64,000 nt of DNA from positions 248,001 through 312,000 of the forward strand of contig CAWCAW010000003.1 of assembly GCA_963793645.1 (NCBI GenBank), written 5' to 3'. A program made the position numbers and the translations under genes. The stretch's first letter is position 1. Each line of letters starts with the position of its first letter. Source of the DNA: CAWCAW01 sp963793645. GTDB lineage: Bacteria > Actinomycetota > Acidimicrobiia > Acidimicrobiales > UBA8190. Under the pieces are notes generated by a model. It was not told where the DNA came from. It made no database searches and saw nothing but the letters and a program-made list of their open reading frames with translations. Positions 8,055-16,752 of the stretch are shown here, one piece after another.

Positions 8055-10214
8055 TCACGGCTTCCCCAAATCTGATGAACGGGGCCGGTGGGCCCGCCGG
8101 GCGATCCATACGATGCCCAGCAGCGCCACGACGGCCAGGACCCAAAGCTCGGGGTAGAGCCCGAAACCGCCGTAGCTGAACACGATGCGATGTCGCCCCG
8201 GGGGCACGGTGACCGCCACCAGGGCCGGGGCGAGCATCTCGGTGGCGACCCGATGCCCGTCCACCATGGCCTTCCAGCCGGGGTCGAACGAAGCACTCAA
8301 CACCACCGCGCAGCGCCGAAGGGCGACCACCGTGGCGCGCACCTCACCGTGAGCCAGATCATCGTGCTCGGCGAGGACGGCGCCGGCTGCACCGGACCGC
8401 TCGGAACGGTTCGTGGCAGTGAGGGGGGCCGCCGGGGCGCCGTCATAGGCGACAGCCAGATACCGGCCCGACCCGGGCGCCTTGGAGCGCAGATACGCCA
8501 CGCTTCGGCTCCCGACATCGGTGCGATCGGCATGCAGCACCCCCACGGTGTCGACCAGTCGCACATAGCCGGACCCGGGCAACACCCACAGGCGATAGGG
8601 CCCGACTCCCATCACCAGGCGAGCCGGCACCGGTGATGGCTGCCCGGCGGGAAGGATCATGTAATGCACCCCGAAGAGCGCGAAGTCCCCGGGATTGGAT
8701 TGGTCGAAGTAGTACTCGGGGTCGGTCATGAGTGACGCCGTGCGCAGGGTGTAGCCGACTTCGTCGACGTCCTTGCTCTCGAGGTATTTGAAGACGGGAA
8801 CCGCTCCGACGCCGAAGTACTCGCCCCAATTCGACGGCATCCCGGCGTAGACGCGCCCGTCGCCGTGCTGCTGCACGTAGGCGATGAGCTGATCGAGCTG
8901 CGTCCCCTCGACCATGTCTCCGGTCTGCTGGGCCACGATGGCGCTGTCATTGGCCGCCGCGTACGTCCCCATCTGAGACCACGCCGGCCACAGCACCACC
9001 AAGGCGGCGGCAACGCCGAACACACTGGTGAGGGCGGGGGCGCTTCCCGGGGCCACTCCCGTGGCGGCCCGAGTACGCCAACGTTCGAGCCACGACGCCA
9101 CGACGCCGACGACGGCCAACGCCCCTATGCCGGCCAGATACAAACCGGCCAGTTGCCCGCCCATCATGAAGCGACGCATGAAGAGGTCCTTGCTGGCGGG
9201 CAACAGCACGGTGAGCCCACCAAAGGTCGTTCGCCCGAAGCTCATGATCAAGCTCAACGCCCACACCGCCAATACGGCTCGGCCCTTGGGGTCGACGCGC
9301 CATCGCGCTACGCACGTGATGACGCCGGCCGCCACCAACACGGTGATGATCGGGAAGCGACCGTTGTCATAGAGGCGACCCCTTACGAGCCACGACAACA
9401 CCTGCTTGGCGCCATATCCGTTCTCCAACGGTGTGTGGGTGAGGATCTCGTTGGTAGCCGCCCATCGCCCCTCGACGATGAGCGGGACGGTCACCCAGGC
9501 CGACAAGAGCACGGCACCGACGCCCACGACGACGGCCCGTGCCAGGCGGCTCATCAAAGCGGAGGGGCACAGCAACGGAAAGATCACCACCGGGATCAAC
9601 GCGAGGTACCCCGTCTCGAAATGCAGGGCCATGGTCAATGCCACCAACACGGCGGCCGGGAGCACGGCGCGGCGCGACCTCATGGCCCGCCATGTGAACG
9701 CCCACGCCAAAGGTAAGGTCCACGACGCCCACAGCTGGGCCCACACGCCAAAGCCGATCCAGACGTAGGCCTTGGGCTCGTAACCGACTCCCGGGACACT
9801 GGCGAGCAACGGGGAGCACAGGGCCGCCACCGCGGACGACCAGTGCCCCATACCGAAGAGCCGGGCCGAGACGTACACGCACAAGGGCCACAGGGCGAGC
9901 AGAAGGTACAACGTCCATCGAAAAGAGTCGTCGGCGCCGATGATCGTTCCGAGCGCTCCAGCCAGCATGGCGGGAAGGCTCTGGTAGTGAAGGAACTGAG
10001 GCGACCCGAGGCCGAGGTACGGGAACCAACTCGTCAGCGGGAGGTGGCCGCCATCGAACAGCTTGGTGGCGACGCGCACCATTTGCTCATGCATGGAACT
10101 GTCATCGAGATAGGGCACGGCGGTGAGCTCGGGGCGCCATTGCCAGCAACCCCACGCCGCCGCCGCCGCGGCGAGAAACCAGGGCCCGAGTCGTGCCGTG
10201 CGCTGCTCAGTCAC
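8055..10214 (-). CDS. Large polytopic membrane protein, YfhO-like
   Basis: A 719-residue protein with many membrane helices and a C-terminal soluble domain ending in VTVPPGRHRIVFSYGG and a final helix plus Arg-rich tail, the same architecture as the YfhO proteins nearby. It is more divergent: the LPLWNP motif is replaced by GGHLPLTSWFPYLGLGSPQF. The frame is open further upstream but there encodes only a TRVIPV repeat, an out-of-frame reading of the neighbour's Gly-Asp-Thr array. The GTG at 10214 (VTEQRTARLGPWFL) is therefore chosen; it overlaps the lipoprotein stop by 8 bases, indicating translational coupling. Probably a GT-C-type transferase using polyprenyl-linked sugars; substrate unknown. 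Confidence 0.75.
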   Translation of the reverse strand: MTEQRTARLGPWFLAAAAAAWGCWQWRPELTAVPYLDDSSMHEQMVRVATKLFDGGHLPLTSWFPYLGLGSPQFLHYQSLPAMLAGALGTIIGADDSFRWTLYLLLALWPLCVYVSARLFGMGHWSSAVAALCSPLLASVPGVGYEPKAYVWIGFGVWAQLWASWTLPLAWAFTWRAMRSRRAVLPAAVLVALTMALHFETGYLALIPVVIFPLLCPSALMSRLARAVVVGVGAVLLSAWVTVPLIVEGRWAATNEILTHTPLENGYGAKQVLSWLVRGRLYDNGRFPIITVLVAAGVITCVARWRVDPKGRAVLAVWALSLIMSFGRTTFGGLTVLLPASKDLFMRRFMMGGQLAGLYLAGIGALAVVGVVASWLERWRTRAATGVAPGSAPALTSVFGVAAALVVLWPAWSQMGTYAAANDSAIVAQQTGDMVEGTQLDQLIAYVQQHGDGRVYAGMPSNWGEYFGVGAVPVFKYLESKDVDEVGYTLRTASLMTDPEYYFDQSNPGDFALFGVHYMILPAGQPSPVPARLVMGVGPYRLWVLPGSGYVRLVDTVGVLHADRTDVGSRSVAYLRSKAPGSGRYLAVAYDGAPAAPLTATNRSERSGAAGAVLAEHDDLAHGEVRATVVALRRCAVVLSASFDPGWKAMVDGHRVATEMLAPALVAVTVPPGRHRIVFSYGGFGLYPELWVLAVVALLGIVWIARRAHRPRSSDLGKP

Positions 10215-10752
10215 CGTCTTTCTGAGCGTGGGCGAAGGGGTGCCTGGCGGTTTTCTTGGTTTTGGTCTTCGTCTTCGTCTTCGTCTTGGTCTTGGTCGTC
10301 TTGCCCTTTGTGGCCTTCTTGGCGTGGTGCTTCTTGGGCTTCGTCGTGGTGGCGGATCCCGTGTTCCCGGTGTCACCGGTATCACCCGTGTCACCGGTAT
10401 CACCCGTGTCACCGGTGTCACCCGTGTCACCGGTATCACCCGTGTCACCGGTATCACCCGTGTCACCGGTATCACCCGTGTCACCCGTGTTGCCGGAGTT
10501 CCCGGTGTTTCCCGAATCCGCCGCCGTAGATGTGGTGGGAGGCGTCGGCGCGTGGTGATGGCCGGAGCCGACCGCCGAGGGCGCCCCGGAGCAGCCCGCC
10601 GCCGTCAAACCCAAGAGGAGAACCAGCGCCCCGCCGGCCAAACCCATGGCGCGCACCGGTTTCGATCCGAAGACCGACGTCTTGGTGCCGGCGTCGGGGC
10701 CGACCGTTGCCGATGTCCTCGGAGCTCGCCTTATCCGGTTCGTGCGATCCAT
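10207..10752 (-). CDS. Lipoprotein with collagen-like Gly-Asp-Thr repeat and Lys/Thr-rich tail
   Basis: The 181-residue product has a hydrophobic segment GGALVLLLGLTAAGCSG whose AAGC fits a lipobox, predicting a lipid-anchored protein with Cys about residue 54. A short Pro/Thr linker precedes Gly-x-y triplets (GNT, GNS, then about 13 GDT), a collagen-like pattern. The end is very basic: KKHHAKK followed by alternating Thr-Lys. The long Arg-rich n-region makes the ATG at 10647 an alternative start, but GGGTGGGATC precedes the ATG at 10752. Basic tails of this kind could bind anionic, for example sulfated, polysaccharide; that is inference. It is overlapped by the next membrane-protein gene, so the two are probably co-translated. 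Confidence 0.75.
   Translation of the reverse strand: MDRTNRIRRAPRTSATVGPDAGTKTSVFGSKPVRAMGLAGGALVLLLGLTAAGCSGAPSAVGSGHHHAPTPPTTSTAADSGNTGNSGNTGDTGDTGDTGDTGDTGDTGDTGDTGDTGDTGDTGDTGDTGNTGSATTTKPKKHHAKKATKGKTTKTKTKTKTKTKTKKTARHPFAHAQKDGD
10370..10497. repeat. Tandem 9/18-bp coding repeat (Gly-Asp-Thr array)
   Basis: On the plus strand the units alternate between ccggtatca and cccgtgtca, giving an 18-bp higher-order period with thirteen tcacc cores. They encode Gly-Asp-Thr on the minus strand. Being a multiple of three, copy number can vary without a frameshift. Confidence 0.85.
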
Positions 10753-10890
10753 GATCCCACCCTGCGCCCCTCCGCCGCATTCGACCGGGCTGCGAAGCCC
10801 ACCTGGTCGTGGGACATGCGATCCCTCGCCCCCATGGCCACGGCGTCCCGCCAGGCGTCCGCCACCGGGCTTAGGACCGCCGCCATGTGG

Positions 10891-11787
10891 TTACTGGGGT
10901 GGGGTGGACCCTCGGTGCAGCACCCGCACGAACACTCTCCGGGTCTTGTCGAAGAGCAACAGCATGGCCGAGCCCATCAGCAAGACGACGCCGGTGAACC
11001 CGAGAAGGTACAGATCCGGCCCCGCTCCGGTGTAGGCGAGTCCCGAACCCGTCGGTGCTGTCGTGGGCGTGGTGGACTGCACGACAGGAGCGGCCGTGGT
11101 CGGCGTGGTGGTGGCCGGCCCCGACGATGTGGCCGTGGTGATGACCGGTGATGCCGCATCCGACGAAGGCGGTGGGGTCATGGTGATTCCGGTCGGCCCT
11201 GAATTGTTCTTGTACGACGTACACGTGAGAGCGAGCGGGTTACCAGAGACGGTAAGGGTCAGGCTCGCCTTGGTGGACTGGGTGATCGTGATGGCACCGC
11301 TGCCGGCCGTAAAGGGACCCACCGTCGATGGCGCCGCGGGAAGGTCGAGGGTCACCCCCGTCATCGGTACCGGGGACGGGATGGGAACCGTGAACGAGAT
11401 GGCCGGACTCGGTAGCGTCGCCGGCGTGGCGCTGGTGGCATTGATGCCGACGGAGGCCGATCCGGCCAGGTCGCTGTTGCCCAGCGCCGCCGATGCCGTC
11501 ACCAACGCGAAGGGAACGTTGACGATCGTCTGGTAGCCCGTGATGTTGAAGGTGGAGCCGGGAGCCGGGTTGGCCGGAGTGATCGTCCCCGAGGTGGTGG
11601 CGTTGTTCAAGATGATGTCGCCCACGGGAGTGCCCGGGCAGTACAGCTCGTAGGGAGCCGAGGTGGCCGCAGAGGCGGCCGTGGACGCGGCCGCGGCAGT
11701 AATGCACCACGCGGCGCCGCTCAGCAGAGCCGCGCTCCCTCCGACTCGCAGCATCCGGCTACCTACGTTCTTGACCGACGATTTCAT
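10891..11787 (-). CDS. Secreted single-module surface protein with LAYTG anchor
   Basis: A 298-residue relative of the protein at 1-1842. The ATG at 11787 has GGGGGAG just upstream and gives a signal peptide (MKSSVKNVGSRMLRVGG, a hydrophobic core, then an Ala-rich cleavage region). One module follows, from YELYCPGTPVGDIILNN to CTSYKNNSGPTGITM, then a Thr/Pro-rich linker, LAYTG, a membrane helix and an Arg-rich end. The LAxTG motif suggests sorting by a class E sortase, which is not encoded in the window. The shorter cytoplasmic tail is closer to a canonical sorting signal than that of the larger paralogue. Ligand and role are unknown. Confidence 0.8.
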   Translation of the reverse strand: MKSSVKNVGSRMLRVGGSAALLSGAAWCITAAAASTAASAATSAPYELYCPGTPVGDIILNNATTSGTITPANPAPGSTFNITGYQTIVNVPFALVTASAALGNSDLAGSASVGINATSATPATLPSPAISFTVPIPSPVPMTGVTLDLPAAPSTVGPFTAGSGAITITQSTKASLTLTVSGNPLALTCTSYKNNSGPTGITMTPPPSSDAASPVITTATSSGPATTTPTTAAPVVQSTTPTTAPTGSGLAYTGAGPDLYLLGFTGVVLLMGSAMLLLFDKTRRVFVRVLHRGSTPPQ

Positions 11788-11965
11788 AGCTCCCCCACTT
11801 CGCCCCAGACCCGCGAACCTACAGGCACCCGGCGCGTCGTCCCAGTTCCGTATCAATCGACTCTAAGCAACCACTTCTTGCGGCGGCATCGTCACTATTG
11901 ACGATCTTGAACCCTACTGAGGGTGGCCCTTCGTGGTCATTTCGTGGCCTCTGCCCTATGGGTCC

Positions 11966-12874
11966 CTAGCGATGGTGACCTGTTGAATGCTTCCCACCAC
12001 GCAGAGAGACGGACCGATGGTGACCCGGCTGGTGCCCTGCCGCCGGGTGCCCGGCCACCGGGTGCCGGGCTCGGTGCTGGTGGCGGCCTCGGGCGGGCGC
12101 GATGACGCCTCGGCAGAACCCGGACGGGCTGTACCCGTAGTGGCTCGAGGCCCAAGGCGTGTGGATCACGGCGGTGGCGAAGGCGGTGCACGACGACGTG
12201 CCTGATCTCAGCGTGGCCAGGATGCGGGCGTACACCGAGCTCCCGAGCAGGGTCTGCGCGGTGGCATCGACACCGGCGGTCATGGTCGGGAAGATCGGGA
12301 TCCCGGTGTTCTCACCGCCGGAGGTGAACTGATGGGGATACGAGGCCGCGTGCAATGAGGTGTTGAGAGGGTTGTCGGCCCACAACCCTCCCTCGTTCGC
12401 CATCCACCGTTCGAGGAGCGCAACGTTGTCAGGGGTGGCGGGGATCTTGTACTTGCCCCCCGATTGCGAGTCGACCGCCGCGATCAACTCGGCGGCTACT
12501 CGTGCCGCCGACGCGTCTCGGCCAGGATCGACGTTGGCGGCCGTCAACACGGCCGCCGATGGCGTGGAGGCGGCGGTCCCTGGCGCGCCGGCGGTTGTCG
12601 GCGTCGCCCCATGTGTCGACGGCACCGAATGAGGGGCTTTGGCGACCGCGGCCGCACCCGTGGTGGTCGTCGTCGGCAGCGCCGCCGGCGGTCCGGAGCG
12701 CACGATATTGCGAGCCAACGAGAAGGGGTTGGGCCCGAAGGGATGCTGCCTGGCGGGCTGGTTCGCCGAGCCGGTTCCCGTTGCCAGCGACCACGAGCCG
12801 CCCGCCACCGCGAGAGCAGCCAGCAATGTCAGAACTTTGGTGCGCCGTGAGCCGGACGCCGGCATTGTCCCCAT
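11966..12874 (-). CDS. Secreted protein with a lysozyme-like (wall hydrolase-like) domain
   Basis: The ATG at 12874 has GGGGAC upstream; the product (302 aa) starts MGTMPASGSRRTKVLTLLAALAV, a signal or anchor segment. A low-complexity Ala/Thr/Pro linker leads to a domain at about 130-255 containing LLERWMANEGGLWADNPLNT, a pattern I associate with lysozyme-like domains of actinobacterial and phage exoenzymes, with Glu in NEGG as possible catalytic acid; this assignment is tentative. After YGYSPSGF the sequence becomes His/Arg/Gly-rich. In the +1 frame the same DNA reads as an Ala/Glu/Pro/Thr tail, so the C-terminus may be frameshifted. Confidence 0.55.
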   Translation of the reverse strand: MGTMPASGSRRTKVLTLLAALAVAGGSWSLATGTGSANQPARQHPFGPNPFSLARNIVRSGPPAALPTTTTTGAAAVAKAPHSVPSTHGATPTTAGAPGTAASTPSAAVLTAANVDPGRDASAARVAAELIAAVDSQSGGKYKIPATPDNVALLERWMANEGGLWADNPLNTSLHAASYPHQFTSGGENTGIPIFPTMTAGVDATAQTLLGSSVYARILATLRSGTSSCTAFATAVIHTPWASSHYGYSPSGFCRGVIAPARGRHQHRARHPVAGHPAAGHQPGHHRSVSLRGGKHSTGHHR

Positions 12875-12940
12875 CGATGTCCCCGTGGCGATGTTACGGG
12901 ACCCCCAGATCGTTTCCACCGGCGACCCCTACGTCATCCG

Positions 12941-14290
12941 CTAGAGGCGGGCTTCGGCATCCTCCACCAATGCCGCCAAGGTTCCTGTCGCGGTCGCCTC
13001 CCAGGTAAGGGACTTCGAGCGTTCTAGGGCCCCACGCGAGAGGCGGTCCCGAAAACCGACGTCGTGCAGGACCCGGACCAGCGCCGCCGCGAACCCGTCG
13101 TCGGCGTCAGCCAAAAGACCGCTGGCGCCGTGCCAGATGGCGTCTCGGTGCCCGACCGTGTCGGTTGCCACCGCCGGTGTCCCGCAGGCGGCGGCCTCGG
13201 TGATGGGCAGGTTCCAGCTCTCGCGCGACGACGAGCTGGCCACCACCCACGCCCGGCGGTACGTGTCGACCAGCTCACCGGCGGGCATGTAGCCCGGCAG
13301 CTCGATCCACTGCTCGGCACCGGCGGCACGGATCTTCGCCTCCAAGGCGCCACGTTGACGACCCTCGCCGACGATCACGGCCCGCAGCTCGGGGATGCGG
13401 CGACGCGCCTCGATAAGTGAGTCGATGAGAAAGTCGAAGCGCTTGACCGACGCCAGACGACCGACGGCCACAACCAACGGCTCGGGCGAGCGCACACCGC
13501 CGGGGGAGAACTTGGCGTCCACGCCCAGGGGGACGACTTTTACCTGAGAAGGATGCAGACCGAGGAGCGAGATGATGTCCTCGCGTGCCGATTCGCAGGC
13601 GGTCACCAGACGGCTCCGGCGGTACACACGGGGGGCCAACGACATCTCCATGAACCCGCCCACCTTGGCCATGGGTCCGTGCGAAATCGTCCGCCACGCC
13701 TCGCCGTGCACGTAGTGCACGAACGTGACGCGTGGGTAGCGGGCCCACAGTGGCGTGAAAAACGGCATGCCCTGCCAGATCTCCATCACACCGTCAGGAC
13801 CGTGGCGTCGGGGGAGAACGCCGCGTGCGGCGGTACGCGGGAAGACGCTGACGCGTCCGGCCTTGCGCACCACGTCGTACCCGTTGCGCTGCTCCTTGGT
13901 GGCCAGATTGGGGGCGGCGCCGGTGCGAAGGGTCACGTCGAGGCCCAGTGCGGCCCAGATCGAGGCGATCTTGTCGGCATGGAGCTCGGAACCGCCTGCT
14001 CCGGGAGCTTCCAGGTCACGTCGGGAGATCACTTGCACCCGTCGGATCCCGAGCTCGATGGCACGTTCGAGTACTCGGTCGGTAGCCACGGCGGCAACGG
14101 CCACATCCGGGGAGACATCGAGCTCGTCGAGAAGGTCGGTGGCAGGAACCAGGGTGAGGCTGCGGGGGGCGCCGTCGCCGTTGGTCGGGGGCCGGCTCAC
14201 CGATGCCCGACCGGACGCCAGCGCGGTGTCGCGAGCCCAGCTCGAGCTGGACACCAGGTCGAACGTGGCGCTTCGATCGATCTCAGTCAA
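12941..14290 (-). CDS. Glycosyltransferase family 4
   Basis: A 449-residue cytosolic transferase of the two-domain GT-B type. The N-terminal part has EAPGAGGSELHADKIASIW, typical of the acceptor domain. The C-terminal domain has LVVAVGRLASVKRFD, then ESWNLPITEAAACGTPAVAT, the nucleotide-sugar binding region with the conserved Glu. It starts at TTG with GGGGG a few bases upstream. The upstream methyltransferase is on the same strand 79 bp away, and the two are probably transcribed together. Donor and acceptor are unknown. Confidence 0.88.
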   Translation of the reverse strand: MTEIDRSATFDLVSSSSWARDTALASGRASVSRPPTNGDGAPRSLTLVPATDLLDELDVSPDVAVAAVATDRVLERAIELGIRRVQVISRRDLEAPGAGGSELHADKIASIWAALGLDVTLRTGAAPNLATKEQRNGYDVVRKAGRVSVFPRTAARGVLPRRHGPDGVMEIWQGMPFFTPLWARYPRVTFVHYVHGEAWRTISHGPMAKVGGFMEMSLAPRVYRRSRLVTACESAREDIISLLGLHPSQVKVVPLGVDAKFSPGGVRSPEPLVVAVGRLASVKRFDFLIDSLIEARRRIPELRAVIVGEGRQRGALEAKIRAAGAEQWIELPGYMPAGELVDTYRRAWVVASSSSRESWNLPITEAAACGTPAVATDTVGHRDAIWHGASGLLADADDGFAAALVRVLHDVGFRDRLSRGALERSKSLTWEATATGTLAALVEDAEARL

Positions 14291-14369
14291 CGCGGCCCCC
14301 CGGCCTTAGCCCAAACAGCGAGCCCGGACCGGATATACCCCAGCCGAACCCCTCCCCTGCCAAACGATC

Positions 14370-15401
14370 CTAGGGAGACCCACGTGACTTCTCGTCGTCA
14401 TTAATGACGATATCGCTGTCCATAGCAGGGTCGGTCGGGCCGGGCTTGCGGGCCACCACGAACCAACCAGCCTGCTCACGAGCGGCCTCCACCACGAGCC
14501 CGGCACCTTCGAACCACGGCGCCAGCTCAGCCCAGGTGTAGCGGTGCTCCACGGGGGCACTGAGCCGGTCGAAGGTGTCCAGGGTCAGGCTGCGCAGGGG
14601 CTTGCCGCGATAGCTGGCCATGGGAAGCCGAGCCAACGGGTCGATCCCGGCGCGAGCTCCCGCCGCACCGAGCTGGACGACACCGAAGAACAACAACCAC
14701 GCGATGGGGGCGCTCACCACCCGCAACACAGGGTGAGGCAGCTTGACGGTGAACCGGCGCAACGACGCGGCGGCGGCCAACGCCATGCGGCGCACCCCCA
14801 TGGACGTGGGACGGCTGTAGAGATAAAGCAGCATCGACCCGCCCGGGGTCAGGAGGTCGACTAGGCGGGTGAACCCGGCCCGGGGATCTTCCAGGTGATG
14901 GAGCACGCCGAGGCACGTGACGAAGTCCATGCTTCCTTCCACCAACGAGGCGGTGCGCAGGTCTGCCTTGACCACCAGCACGTTGTCGAAGGCACCCAGG
15001 TTCTTGGCGGCCGCCAGCACTGCGTTCGACCCGTCGAGGGCGACCAGTGCGCCCAGGTGCGGGGCCAAGAAGCGCGTATAACGACCCTTACCGCACCCGG
15101 CGTCCAATCCTGTCTTGCCTGCCAACGCCGTCAGGTCCACGTCTCGGAAGTAGACGTCGGCGAACTGCGCGTCTTCGTCGCGCACCTCGTCGAAAGCATT
15201 CCATTCGTAACCGAAGCTCTCGAAGGTACGACTGGTGGTTTCGTCGATAGCGCTACCGGGTTCCAGGTCGAGGAAGCCACGGTCGGTAGCGAACACGTGG
15301 CCGCGTGCACATCGCACCTGCGCGCCGTCCTCATCCCGGGCCGCAAACGGCGCGCCGCAACGCGGACATCGCAGCAACTCCAGCAATCGATCCCAGGCCA
15401 C
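14370..15401 (-). CDS. Methyltransferase with N-terminal Trm112-like zinc ribbon and membrane segment
   Basis: From the GTG at 15401 (GGGGGA just upstream) the protein has 343 residues. Residues 12-35 hold CPRCG and CARGH, a Trm112-like metal ribbon often fused to methyltransferases of this group. DAGCGKG at about 100-106 is the SAM motif, CLGVLHHLEDP and LTPGG follow. Near residue 230 a hydrophobic stretch (IAWLLFFGVVQLG) may touch the membrane. This layout is common in methyltransferases of surface polysaccharide loci. The frame extends upstream to 15509, but that part reads as non-coding sequence antisense to the region before the next gene. Confidence 0.8.
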   Translation of the reverse strand: MAWDRLLELLRCPRCGAPFAARDEDGAQVRCARGHVFATDRGFLDLEPGSAIDETTSRTFESFGYEWNAFDEVRDEDAQFADVYFRDVDLTALAGKTGLDAGCGKGRYTRFLAPHLGALVALDGSNAVLAAAKNLGAFDNVLVVKADLRTASLVEGSMDFVTCLGVLHHLEDPRAGFTRLVDLLTPGGSMLLYLYSRPTSMGVRRMALAAAASLRRFTVKLPHPVLRVVSAPIAWLLFFGVVQLGAAGARAGIDPLARLPMASYRGKPLRSLTLDTFDRLSAPVEHRYTWAELAPWFEGAGLVVEAAREQAGWFVVARKPGPTDPAMDSDIVINDDEKSRGSP

Positions 15402-15591
15402 ATGTCCCCCACGCCAGAACGCCAAGATTCGAGGCAAGCGTAACCCGGCCCCTCTCCTACCGGCCCCATGGCACAACCCGCCGCTTGAAGCCGGCAACGA
15501 GGCCGTCACCAGGCCGCCACCAGGCCATCACGAGGCCGAGAAAGGCGATTCCCACGTCAACGCGTACAGGGCGGCCTTGTACTGTGGGATT

Positions 15592-16752
15592 GTGCGCGTC
15601 CTGACGGTGGCCAACCACGTTGGGTCGCGAGGGGGACTCGAGCGCACGCAACTCACGATCTGCTCGGCACTGGCCGACCGGGGCCACCACATCGTCCTTC
15701 TCTATGTGAGCGAAGGTGACTTTGCCGAACACTGGCGCCGCTTCGCCGGCGTGATGGTGCCCATCGCCGGCTCACTGCCGAGACGTGCCCATCCGGTGGC
15801 CTCGACTCGAGCCGTCCTCCACGCACTGCGAGTCGGTAGACGCCTGTGTCCCGACGTCATCTACGTCTTTCGGTACTGGGACGTTCCCTACGCCGTGGCG
15901 CTGTCCCTATTGTCAGGGGCACCGGTGGTGTTCCATCTCTGCCTTCCGCCCCCGCGCCGGCTGCCGCTGTGGTTGCGAGCCAGTCTTCGGCGCGTGACGC
16001 GCGTTCTGGCTGTATCGCGCGACACGGCCTCGCGCTGGGAGGGAAGCGGGTTACCTGCGGGCCGAACCGAAGTCGTGCTGACGGGCATCGACCTGCACCA
16101 CTACTTTCCCGCCGGGCCAGACACCCGCCAGGCGGTTCGCCACGACCTCGGGCTCGAGGCGAATTCCTTTGTCGTGCTTTACGCGGGACGCATCGATCGC
16201 GAGAAAGGTGTGGACGTCCTCGTCAGGGCCTTCGTCGCTCTGGCCTCGCGACACCCGCAATGCCGGCTCGTCGTGGTGGGATCAGCTTCATTGGGTGCCG
16301 ATCCGAAAGACTCCGAACGCTACGCAGCTGAGCTCCGGGTGTTGGCCGAAGGAACGCCGGTGTCATGGATCGCCGGGCGACGCGACGTCGTCTCTCTCAT
16401 CCAGGCCGCCGATGTGGCGGCGGTCCCCAGCTTGTGGCCCGAGCCGCTGTCGCGCTCGGTCATGGAACCCCTTGGATGCGGCGTGCCGGTGGTGGCCACT
16501 CGGGTAGGTGGCAACCCGGAGATGCTCACGGACTGGTTGGCGCAGTTCCTGGTCGGGCCCGGAGACGACAAGGACCTCACCGAGCGGCTGGCCTCGCTGC
16601 ACGGATGGCGACAGGATCGTCCCGAGCTGGGCGAGCGCTGCCGCCAAGAAGCGGTCGACCGGTTCTCCCTCGACACCGAGATCGACGCCATTGAGGGCTA
16701 CCTCGAGGGCGCCGCCGGCGCCCACCACCGCCGTCAGCGTCGACCCGTCTGA
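15592..16752 (+). CDS. Glycosyltransferase family 4
   Basis: A 386-residue GT-B enzyme. The N-terminus VRVLTVANHVGSRGGLERT contains the Gly-rich loop of GT4 acceptor domains. LYAGRIDREKGVDVLVRAF opens the donor domain and LWPEPLSRSVMEPLGCGVPV carries the conserved E-x7-E region. The GTG at 15592 fits the start of the beta strand and has TGTGGGA upstream. The last 19 bases overlap the convergent gene at 16734, so the two 3' ends are antisense to each other. Confidence 0.87.
   Translation: MRVLTVANHVGSRGGLERTQLTICSALADRGHHIVLLYVSEGDFAEHWRRFAGVMVPIAGSLPRRAHPVASTRAVLHALRVGRRLCPDVIYVFRYWDVPYAVALSLLSGAPVVFHLCLPPPRRLPLWLRASLRRVTRVLAVSRDTASRWEGSGLPAGRTEVVLTGIDLHHYFPAGPDTRQAVRHDLGLEANSFVVLYAGRIDREKGVDVLVRAFVALASRHPQCRLVVVGSASLGADPKDSERYAAELRVLAEGTPVSWIAGRRDVVSLIQAADVAAVPSLWPEPLSRSVMEPLGCGVPVVATRVGGNPEMLTDWLAQFLVGPGDDKDLTERLASLHGWRQDRPELGERCRQEAVDRFSLDTEIDAIEGYLEGAAGAHHRRQRRPV

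Noticed and set aside
10215..10484. N-terminal extension (TRVIPV repeats) of the 8055-10214 membrane protein
   Set aside because: It is the Gly-Asp-Thr array of the lipoprotein read in another frame; a GTG start overlapping the lipoprotein stop explains the gene.
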